In this document: piece after piece, positions 27,801-39,800 of the stretch
Layout: every line of letters begins with the position of its first letter
Position numbering within the stretch: the first letter of the stretch is position 1
Assembly: GCA_039619475.1 (NCBI GenBank)
Contig: CM077115.1
Span: 238,053,692-238,117,691 of the forward strand
Origin: Icerya purchasi
Taxonomy: Eukaryota; Arthropoda; Insecta; Hemiptera; Monophlebidae
Direction of reading: 5' to 3'
Length of the DNA: 64,000 nucleotides
Made by a program: the position numbers and the translations under genes
The notes under the pieces: model-generated
Told to the model about the DNA's origin: nothing
What the model saw: the letters and a program-made list of their open reading frames with translations, nothing else
The model's database searches: none

Positions 27801-30800
27801 TTGCGAGAAGTTCAAAATGGCGCGGAAAATGACGTGTCTCTCCTTCTTTGTGGCGCGAAAAATCAGATTTTTTTGTTTTGAATTTATAGTATTATGTAGA
27901 CGTAAATTATAGTTTTATCTTTTACATATATATTAAATTCTCAGCGCGTGAACCATCATGCTGACTGAACTTGTTTGTTACTTTGTTTGCAAAAAAGGGT
28001 GACATCGAAATGAGTAACAATAATTGGCTTCTTAGAAAACTATCAGATTTCAGATTATGTTGAACTTTCCTTATCATTGCGTACACACACAGAGTGGGCC
28101 AAAAGAACATCCCGAATTTTAAATGCTTGTCAAATGAAGACTAATATACTTACGGAAATGAAACAAACGTTGAAATACTTCAAAAAGAACGCCATTTATT
28201 GTACACTATTAGTTTTGAATAATACTCCGTATGAATAATCACCATTTTGATTTTTACATTGTTGCAATCTTTCCTCAAAATTATGCATTACTTTTTTAAG
28301 AGTTGGTTTTTTAATCGCCGCAATTTCCTTCTGAATGGCCAATTTCATCTCGTCGGTTGTTGCTGCTTTACCCTCGTACATCTTGCTTTTCAAGTAGCCC
28401 CATAGGTAAAAATCTGTCGGTGTTAAATCCGGACTGCGTAGCGGCCAAAACAGCTCACAGTTTCGCGAAATCAAGCGGTCCTGAAACTTCTCTCTTAATA
28501 ACCGCAAAACATCGTTACGAATATGTGGTGTGGCCCCGTCTTGTTGAAACCACGTTTTAGATAATGCAATCCTCTTCCGTCTGAGCTCCGGTAGAAAAAA
28601 CTCGTTTAACATTTGAATGTAGCGGTCGCCGTTCACAGTAACATTCGCTCCGTCCTCCTCGAAGAAGTAGGGACCGATTATCGCTTTCGCACTGACTGCG
28701 CACCATACCGTGATACGAGGGGAGTGCAAGGGTACCGGGTGAATGATTCGAGGGTTCTCAGTAGCATAATACCGCATGTTTTGTTTATTAACGTTACCAT
28801 TTAAATCGAAATGCGCCTCGTCGCTAAAAAAAACCAAATCCAAATCGACGTCTTCTTCCTCCAGCATATCCAAAAATTTATTACAAAATTCTAATCTTCT
28901 TGGCTTATCTGTTGGTATCAATTCTTGGGTTAGTTGTATCTTGTATGGGTGCATATTGAGGTGGTTTCGAATTATTCTTCTGAGTGAAGTACGGGGAATT
29001 TTCAAAGCGGAAGCCTGGCGACGAACGGATCTGCGCGGACTTCGCGACAATGCTACGCGCACTTTTTCGATGTTTGTCGGGGTTCTAGACGATCGACGGC
29101 GACCTTGATGGTTGATCGCCACCACACTACCGTATTCTCGGAAGTTTTTTACCCATTTGAGGATACTTTTACGGTCGGGGGGATTGTCATGGCGTTTTAA
29201 ATCAAATTGTTTTTTAAACGCGCGTTGTACCGCGATTACACTTTCACCGTTTTTCACAAAGTACTCGACAACGAAAGAGCGTTGTTTACGCATCCACGAC
29301 ATCATGACTACTAACCAACTATATTTATATTAAACGGCATATTATTTAGCGTCAGATGGCGTTGCAATCGCTACGCTAACTCACAGTGTATGATTTTAAC
29401 GAGCGTTTAAAATTCGGGATGTTCTTTTGGCTCACCCTATATTTTTGATTTAAGGTCAATTCTCATTTTCCTTTGGGAAGGAAAATGAATTAAACTTGGA
29501 AAGAGGTTAATAGAATCCGGCGCCCTTAAAATTAGCACGGTGCTATAGACATTTAGGAAATAAAAATATTTTTGATTTTTATAATTCTATTATTAAAATA
29601 TTATCTTTCGATTCCCACCATAAAGTGTCGCTTCTTTCACCGTAGGGAATTATATGCAGTTAATTTCTTTTTTTTGCTTACGTTTATATTTACCAAAATA
29701 TTTCTGTATTTTTGTTTGAAACAATATCTTTTAGAACGTGGTCCTGAGGAATGTACCACAGTGCATTTGGTTTCGTTATCGTAATAGGCGAGCCCATTTT
29801 AGGGCTAAAGAAAGATTACCTTTTACTTTTAAATCAAAAATATCGTATACTTACACGAGTGTGAATGGTAAAACATGGTTCCAATTGTATCAATTTGGTA
29901 ATCATAACGGAACGTTTGTTCTTGATCAATTGAGCATTGAGTAACATGAGGCACTCCGTCATAGTATGGACTTTTAAAATGGTACATGCCGTGAGAATGT
30001 AAGGCTACAGATTTTGCCGGCATCTTGTTAACAATATCCATTACCAGGCGATCTCCTAAGCATGTCTATTAAATTTTATAAAAAATAAATATGAAAATTT
30101 CGTCTGATTTCTATAAATACTTTTTAGTTGATGCCTATTTTTTAAAGAACGTAGTAAACGCGATATACGTAATTAAATAGATCACCTCCTCCCATCGCTT
30201 CTGCAATGTGCAGGCAATTTTATATTCCGGTCATGATGACGACAGCGAATTTATGAAATGTTCGGTCTCTTCTTCGTTTTGTCGCGAACGGTTTATGACG
30301 AGTGAATTAAGGCGAACTTCCAATAAGATCGCTAGTAAAACAATTGTGGTTATCAAAGGGAATAAAGTGGAAGCTGTATTGTTCTTGCTTCTCATCGGAA
30401 TTAGATCTAAAATTGTTTTTTGAACTGATCTCTATCCGGCACTTTTCTCCAACCCTAACTTCTTTTACCTTGCCTTACAGCTTTCCTCATCCTCTTCTCC
30501 ACGGTTTCACAATTTTCCCAGTATCAGCCGTTCTGTCACTTCTTCCATAATTCGCCTTCGTTTTAATCATAGTCTGCTCCCGGGTTCTCGTCTTCGCTTT
30601 TCCGCTTGTTCAATCTCCTTTGTGTTCCTTTCATTCTCTTACCTTAAATGTCACCTGTAACGCACACCACGTTATATTATTCGAATGTTCCTTTATTTCC
30701 TCAGAACGAGCGATCTTCTATTTCAATTTGCTTAGCCTTGGACTCCCACTCCTTACAGTGCCCTCTACATTCTCGCTTTTCCATCTCCTTCTGTTGTTCC

Positions 30801-33800
30801 CTTGTTAGCCGCCTTCATTTCTTTTGTCTCTAATCGTTTTTTGTTTTTTTTTATATAACCTGTCACTCCATATGTCTTTTATTCTTCTAATCTTTTGTGT
30901 TGGGTGAATGTCCCGTACTGACGTGCCCATAAAATAAAATAAAAAAAAAAAGTTTCCCTGGCCGGTGTTCCGATAGTAGTAACGACGATACGGTTTATCG
31001 ACAAGAAAGAGAATATTTATTACTCACCGCTTGGAAAGAGAATGTCCGTAGTAAATTAACAGCGATGTGACGTGAAAAACGAACAAAGCGGAACACGTGT
31101 ATCGTGCGAGCTTACTCAACAGAAAATCTTTATTTTCATTTATTTATTTTACGTGTCATATACAGCAACTTAGGCTAAAGACACGGCAAGAAATTACAAA
31201 ATTATGAAAGTTGAAAGAAAGGAAAAAAAAGGAAAATAAACAGAAATTAACAAGGGTTAGCAAAATTATAACAACTTTAACAAATTAGAAGAATGTAGAA
31301 ACTGAAATAATTGATTAAGCACAGTTTCTTTGTCGCACAGCAAATCCTTTAAATTCGATGGTATTCCATGTTGTTTCCGATAATATTCATAAACTGGACA
31401 TTTAATCAGTAGGTGTTCGACGGTTAATTAGCAATCACATGTCTGGCACTAGGGCGCAGGTTCTTTATTTAACAGATATGAGTGTGTAAGGCGAGTGTGC
31501 CCAAGTTGTAGTCTGCATAACGTTACCCCCTGTTTTCTGCTTTCTCGGCTTGAGGAAAGCCATGGTTTCGTGGACCTTTTTATGGAGCGTAATTTATTTC
31601 CTGTTGGTAACTTTTGCCATTCGCTGTTCCAGATGTTGTTAAAATGGCATTTGAGTTGATGTTTAAAGTCGATAAACGGTACCGTTACGTTTGGAGTTGA
31701 CGCACGTTTGTTAATCGCTTTAACGGAGCTTTCCGAATTTTCAAAGCTCTGTATGCCGCAATGGGCTCAGTTGCACCATGGTGGTACAGGAGATATCGGG
31801 TCCCGGACCAGTACTGGAATTTGGAAGTTTAGCTGATGTAGAATGGACATAACGTGATCAATTGTTGTTCCGTTCTGATTCTCAGTGGTATCATCTGGAG
31901 AGTTTGGCTCTGTGCTCCTTATGATGCTGAAAGCCAGCACGGTTAGATAAGTTCGTCGCAAATCTAATGGCCACTCCGCTGAATCACATAGTAGACTCGG
32001 TATCGGGGAGGTTCGGAAAGCTCCAGTTGCCAACCTCAAAGCGGTATGATGGATAGTATCCAAACATTTTAGGGGCGATATGTTAGCGGAAGCATAGGCT
32101 GGTGCACCATAATCCATTTTGGACCTTACAAGGGTACGATACAGCATTAATAGATTATGTCTGCTTGCGCTGTAGGTTGTATGCGATAGCTTCCGCAGTA
32201 GGTTTAGTTTTTTACCGCAGCTAGATTTCAATGCGTTAATGTGTGCTTTCCAAGTGAGTTTGCTGTCAAATGTCATTCCGAAATATTTTACTTCGTTTGC
32301 GGATGCTATACGGTTGTTATTAACAGTTAAGTTTACTATGCGGTCACACTTTTTCCGCCTGTTGCTACGGTTTTTGTTGTTGAAAAACAAAGGCCGCGAT
32401 CTTCTGACTATTGTTGCAGTCTATCAACTGTGCTCTGCAGAACGCTTTCTCCTAAGTTGATATCAGCGCATGGAAGAAATATGCATAAATCGTCTGCAAA
32501 AAGAAGTGATTTTACAGGTTTTTGCACTTGATTTACAATATCATTTATCGCGATATTAAACAGTGTTGGGCTGAGGACGGATCCCTGGGGAACTCCTGTC
32601 CGTACCGTATGCGGATCAGACAGAACGGATCCCAATCTTACTTGAAAGCGGCGATCAGAGAGGAAGTTCGCAATAAACATACAAAGGCGACCTTTGAAGT
32701 TCCAGGAGTGTAAGGTTAAAATAATTTTGTATCTCCATATGTTGTCAAATGCTTTCTTGAAATCGAAAAAGACGGCTAATAAGTGGTGCTTGTTTGAGAA
32801 AGCTTTACCTATGGAGCGCTGTAACGCAAGGATCAGATCAAGATCGTCCTAACCGAAATCCATATTGAATATTTGTAAATAAATTACGTGTTTCGATTTC
32901 CCGATGGGCTTAGAATTGATCAGAAAAGCTAAATCAGAACTCACATTATACGCTGGTAGGAAAACGGAAGGAGGTGTAGATGCCGATAATACGCCTGCTT
33001 TTAAATACCGTTAAGCTTTTTCTGCATATATATCTGGCAGACTACCAGAAGCTCGCCCGTGACTATGTGCCTCGAGTTGATGAATATCAACTCAGGGCGA
33101 GTAGGCGAGCACCCGGCGCCTTATAACCGGGTCCCCTCGTGCTAAGGGAGACAACCCCTACAGAAAAATCCGGCGGAAGGCAAGAGGGAAACCACCGCTG
33201 TAATTTTCCCAGGTTATCATATATGGCAGAAAATCACAAGAAAATGGCCCTGAGTCCGGTGCGGCCCTTTAGGGGGCACAGGGTGCGAAGAATACCACCG
33301 TCTGCTAAGGATAATACTAAGAAAACGCAACAACAGATACAAATCGCCACATAGAACATCCGAAGTTTATATCAACCGGAAAAATTAGAGAATGTGTTAG
33401 AAGAAATGAAAAGAATGGAAATTGGCATACTTGGAATAAGTGAACATCACTGGCCTGGAAATGGTGAAATAAATACAAGAGAAGGAAAATTCTACTATTC
33501 TGGAAATAATAATTTGAAACACATAAATGGAGTCGGAGTGATTATCTATAAACAATATATCTCCTTCGTAATAGGATTTACACCATTCTCAGGAAGACCG
33601 ATGCTAATTAGAATGAAATTCGGAAACATCATCATGAATATTATACAGGTGTATTTTCCAACTGCCGATCCGAAATATGATGAAGAGACGGAGGAGCAAT
33701 ACAACCATATAGAAAAGCTTAAGACAGTCACAAAACCAAATGAAATTTTGATAATAATGGGTGATTTTAATGCGAAAATAGGAGAAGGCAGACGACAAAA

Positions 33801-36800
33801 TTGGGTAGGACCGTTCGGATTGGGACATCCCAATGAAAGGGGAGACCGATTATTTGAGTTTTGCAAGCATCACAATTTAGTAGTAAGCAATACGTGGTAC
33901 AAAATGCCCAAAAGGAGATTATATACATGGGAGTCGCCGAGTAGTACTGAAAATAGGGTAATAAGGAACCAGATCGATTATATTATAATTAATGAAAGAT
34001 ACAGGAACGCAATTAAAAGAGTAACAGCGTATCCAGGTACAGATGTAGGATCAGATCATAACCCAGTGGTGGCAAGGTTTGAACTACACTGGAAAAAAAT
34101 GAAGAAGAGAAACCGGTAATAGATGTAACCAGGCTACAAGATGAAAAAACGAAAGAAAAAATGCGTATGAAGATAAACGAAACATTCACAAAAGCATATG
34201 AAGAAACAAAAACAGATGGAATAAAAGGAAGAATTACGAAAATCACAGAACAAATGGTTACAATATGTAATCAAAATATAGGAAGAACCACTGGTAGGAA
34301 GAAAAATCCATGGATGACTGATGAAATCCTAAAATTAATGGAAGAACGACGGAAACAAAATAGAAATAAAATAATATACAGAGATATTCAGAGAAATATA
34401 AAAGGAAAAATACGGACAGCAAAGAATAAATGGATGTCTGAGCGCTGTCAGGAAGTGGAAGATCTGGAGAAAAAACACGATGCTTTTAATCTGCATAAAA
34501 AAGTTAAAGAAATTACCGGTATCTACAAAAAGAAAGTACCTGCAAAGTTATTTAAAGAAGAAGGCACATTAATTACAGATACCGAGGATAAAATAAAGGT
34601 ATGGGCACAATACACAGAAAAAGTATTTAGTGATATAAGGACGGAGCAATCAACTGAAACGATGAACGATGAAGAACATTTAGAGATATTAGAGTCCGAA
34701 GTAAAATATGCTACACAACAAGCAAAAGTAAGAAAAGCAGTAGGTCCCGATGGTATCCCAATAGATATAATTAAATTATTAAATGATGAGAATATTGAAA
34801 AATTAACGGAAATCTACAATAAAATCTACAATACTGGCGAGATACCACAAGAGTGGTTAGAATCAACATTTATTACATTACCAAAGACAACAAACTCTAA
34901 TACTTGCAACAACTATAGAATGATTAGCTTAATGAGTCATCTTCTGAAAATTTTACTACGAATAGTGCACGCCAGAATAAGAAATATATGCGAAAGAGAT
35001 ATGGATGAATGTCAGTTCGGCTTCAGACAAGGATACGGTATTAGGGAAGCATTGGTAGCAGTAAATATAGCTCTACAGAAATGCTACGATCAACAAAAAG
35101 ATGTACTTGTATGTTTCTTGGGTTACGAGAAGGCTTTTGACAGAGTCAAACACGACCATTTAATAAGAATTTTAAAAAACAAAGGAATAAATCAATATGA
35201 TATGAGAATCATCCAGAAATTGTATTGGGAACAGAGCGCCAAGATTTTAGTAGGAAACAAAATGTCAGAAAGCGTCCGTATAAATAGAGGAGTCGGACAA
35301 GGATGTATACTGTCACCGCTCCTGTTTAACCTGTATGCAGACAGTATCTTTGAGCAAGCGTTATGGAATCTCAGAGCTGGGATTCGGATAAATGGAAAGT
35401 ACATAAATAACATCCGCTATGCAGACGACACCGTTCTTCTGGCTGACTCTTGTGAACAGTTACAAAAAATTATTAACGAAGTTAATGAAGCAGGTAAAAA
35501 ATGTGGACTAGGGATAAATGAAAACAAAACAAAATTTATGGTAGTCAGTCGCAAACAACATTGAAACACAACTATTCAGATTAATGGGAAAAACATCGAA
35601 GAAGTTAAACAATTTAAATATCTAGGATGTTATATTACAGAGAAGCTTGATCCAAATACTGAAGTTAAAAGAAAATATGGGCAAGCCAAAACAACGTTTG
35701 AGAAGTTTAAAAAATTGTTAACAGACCAATCACTAAGTCTCCGCATAAGACAGAACTTCATAAAATGCTATATATATCCGATTCTAAAGTATGGGGTCGA
35801 AGCAATGACATATACCGAAAGAACACTCAAATATTTCGAAGCATGCGAAATGTGGTTATATAGAAGAGTCTTGAAGATATCTTGGGTACAGAAAATGTCT
35901 AATGAAGAGGTGCTAAAGAGAGCTAGAACGGAAAGGAGAATAATTGAAGAAATAAAAGCAAGAAAAACTAGGTATTTTGGTCATATTATACGAGGACAAA
36001 AATATGAACTATTACGGTTGATCATTCAAGGAAAAATAGAAGGGAAACGAGGAAGAGGTCGAAGAAGAATATCATGGACCAGAAATGTCCGACAGTGGAC
36101 CAAAAAATCATCGATAGGACAACTGATGCAGGCGGCAAGAAGCCATAATATATGATCGTCTACGCGCAGAACACTGCGTACGACACGTCGAAGAAGAAGA
36201 AGATAGTAGTCTGCCATCGATAATTTTATCTAACACTTTACATAGAACTGATGTTAAGAGATATTGGCTTGTAACTATCGAGGAGTGTTGGATTCTTATT
36301 TGTCTTGAGTAGTGGGATTATAATGGCATTTCTTAATTACTTTAAATGCGCCATCTGTGGAAATTTTAATCGATTGTTCTTTTTAAAAAATGTAAAAACA
36401 TATGGCCATCTATTTTTGTAGTAAAATTAAAAAGTGCTTGTTAATACAAACATTTTTTATTGACTTGCAGACAATATTCTTGGAAACGTTTTTGAAATAA
36501 ATTTAATTTTGATATAAAATCAAAATTTCATCATTAAAGGTATATTTTTATTAATGGAATTTTTGAATGTTTCACAATTAAAATAATGTTTATAATTCAA
36601 TTTCAAAAGACGAATATCATAGTCAAAATTTTTAAACAATCCGATTGATCAAAAATTTTAAAGATTGAATTTGGTTTTTAATTTAACAGCTGAAATATTA
36701 GCATCCGTCAAAAAAAAAAAAAAATTGAAATTCGTTACAGAGACAATCAGATTATAATTTCTACGGTATATAGATTGTTTCAGAATTTTATACTATTTAT

Positions 36801-39800
36801 CTTTTCTTTTTCAAATATGATGATTAACAAACATATGATTAGTCAACTTATTCTCATTAATTGCAAACTGGTAACTTGCATTATTTTCTAAAAACCTTGA
36901 TAATATTTAAATCCCTTTTAATCTGCTATTTATTATTCATTTTATCGAATATTCACCGGTTAAACTAGAGGTGACGTTTATGTAGCTGCGTCGTGTATAA
37001 TCCAGTCACGGCCAGCTAAGCAGTTTTGAGTTTCTTAGAAAATGGTTAAATTTTATTAAAACGAAAAGACAATTAACTATATTATTTACCGATCTGAAAT
37101 GTGTCATTATTACTATTATTACCGGTTTTTTTGACCGATTAAATCTTCGGCAAAAGAACTGGAAAAGTTAATTTTTCGTAAAGGTACTTGTATCGTGCAT
37201 ATTTCTGTTGTTCAGCTGTGAACTTAATGCAGTATTAATACATTTAAAAAAAAGAAAAAATACATTTTTAAAGGTAATCCATTCATGACGATACGGCGTT
37301 TGTTATTATAACGGTAATTCACTGATAATATATATATATATATGTGTGTGCGTATGTGTGTGTGGGTGTGGGTGTGGGTGTATGCATATATATATATATA
37401 TGTATGTTTTTCTTTTATCTTTTTGTGAAAATGTCAACTATTGTTGCAATAGCATGTAAGAAAAAGATATAATGAGTTCTAAGAACATTGTTTACAGTTA
37501 ACACTTAAGATAAAATATGACAAATGCATTGGGTAAGTTCCACTGTTGACGTGTCCAAAAAAGTTGAAAAAAAAATGGTTTATAAACATTATTTTAACTA
37601 GTAGTGACTGTTTTGTATTTCGTCTTATTTGAGGTTCATTAATTAAATTTTAACATCTTAAGAAAGGTTTTTCTTTATAAACTTTAGAAAGATATTAAAT
37701 CGGAAAACAGTGAATTGGTAAGGTAATATTTTTAGACAATCCTTGAATTTCAAATCAATGTGCCCAGCTGAAAAGTACTGCGAATGCTATCTGAAAAATG
37801 ATTAAACTCGCAAATAACTAGAGCTGTACTAAACGCGGGAAACCAGAAATAAAGAAAAAAGCAGAACGACAAGCTTTAATGTTAACTTTCCGTAACACTC
37901 GTCAAAAAACTCGCAAAACTGAATAAATTATTAACTAGTACGGTACTTATAAAAATTTACGGACAACAACCACGAAATGAACTGTATTTGATCAGGCCAA
38001 TAAAAATAAACAAAAAAAAAAACAAAAAAAAAACACGAACTTCCTCAGATTACGTAGTATCGCCAATTTATTTTTAAGTATAACAGTTTTATAGATACAA
38101 AATTCATACGTATTTAATTTTTGAACAAAATAATTGAGATGATTAACTTTATTTTATTATCGTGCTAAAATGGAAGTTATCATTTGATTTAGATGCACTT
38201 CTATTCAAGTACCTCTTTATTTAAACGTATAATAAATTCATTTAATGCTGCTACCTGATTTCTTATAATCCAATACGAATTCAAACATTATTTTCGCGGG
38301 AAGTATTCAATATCCTCGGATGAACAAAGCTGTAATATTTAATTTGCGACGTTAATCATATTTTCTGCGAATGCTTTCTACCGAGCGCTCCTGCTTTTAC
38401 TTTCAGCTCTCAGCTCTTTTCCTATGCTCCTTATAACTCTCCCTCAATTCGTTCACCCCCCGCATCTCCCCTGTAGACCGTACCATTGTCTCCTTCTTTT
38501 CCTCAATTTGCGATCGTATTAAAATTTAGTTTCTTTCCTTACTGATAATTTCTCGAATTGTGGCGCCGGGTCAATGTCCTCGATAGAAGAGGTGGAAAAA
38601 AAAAGAAAAATAAAACTGTATACAAGCGGTTTTTCTTTGAAACAAACGTTTTTCGAAAAAAGATAAGATAACCGCTTAAGAAAGTAGAAGAAAATAAAAA
38701 CTTCGCGTGTGACAATTTAAAACATTAAAATCATATCATAAAATTAACGCGTATTTCGAAATAAAATTACGGCGCTGCGTAGGGGGATTACTGATAATTT
38801 GTCGCTCTGACAATTTCTAGATATCCAAAATATTTGAAAATTAAAAACTCCACTAAAAAATGTGTTTTTCCTATTAATAGTAATAAAACTATATATTGTC
38901 ATAATTTAGTTTTTCTAAATAGTCAAAAGGTCGAAATCTCCCTACTAGTCGTCCCCTTAGTTACAATCATCGATTTATTCAAAGTGTGATTTGAATAAAT
39001 TCGTGGTTGTCCGTAAAAATTTATAATGACGATATTAATTAATGATTTACTTTATTATTTTTTTTTCTATATTGCATAAAATTCAACGTTAAAGTTTTGA
39101 ATTCACCTTTTTCTTAATTTAATTTATTTCTCAGATTATGCCTTATTTTCATTTGTAGACAATAATCTCAATAATAATCTGACATGTGCACGTAAACAAA
39201 ATTGTCACTAAAGTAGCGTTACATATTTTTCAGCTTATTTTTAAGAAATATGCGCGACAGCATAGCACAATTTTGGTATTTCAGTTTAGCGAATTCCGAA
39301 TTTTTAGATTTATCTAAAATATTTCGAGGAAGAGAAAAATAAAAAAAAAGAAAAAAAAAGAAAACAGAAGTGGTGTCTAGACACCCGGTAGGAACGAAGT
39401 TCCTTTTACCACTTTTTAGTAGATATACAAGTATAAAGTCATTCATAAAGTGTACGATAAAAAATGACACGCAATATATGAATCCCGTATGAATTAAAAG
39501 AAAAACAAAAAAATCAAAAAATAAATCCCGTATTAATTAATTAAAACAAAAACAATAAATAAATCATCAGACTGGTTGAAGTGTGCTAACGTCGCACAAA
39601 AACACCGCGCCAATTTTCAAATTCAATAATATGTACACGTGTTTAGAATTGAACTTATACAGCTGACCGCGTACGATACTTGCTGCTCGAATCTCGATAC
39701 TCGCACGAACGCACGCACACACACACACACGTATATAATAGAAAGAGACAGAGTGAAAGAGAACGAGAGTGCATAACGCGATTTTCGTTATCTCGCCTTT

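Larger units (their letters stand above)
32895..36204 (+). mobile_element. RTE-type LINE, near full length, inactivated
   Basis: About 3.3 kb on the plus strand, inserted in the I-like LINE. It has a 5' leader (32902-33370) shared with the 7.4 kb copy, an endonuclease, an RT, a C-terminal region and a GAA-repeat tail (36190-36203). Short simple-repeat tails instead of poly-A are typical of the RTE clade. Two frameshifts (about 34090 and 35560) and a missing catalytic Asp make it dead. Its left boundary is set by where the I-like reading stops and is accurate only to a few bases. Confidence 0.88.

Noticed and set aside
28357..29333. Several plus-strand frames over the DD41D transposase
   Set aside because: They are shadows of the minus-strand transposase.
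33546..34246. Minus-strand frames over the RTE endonuclease
   Set aside because: Antisense shadows of the RTE coding region.
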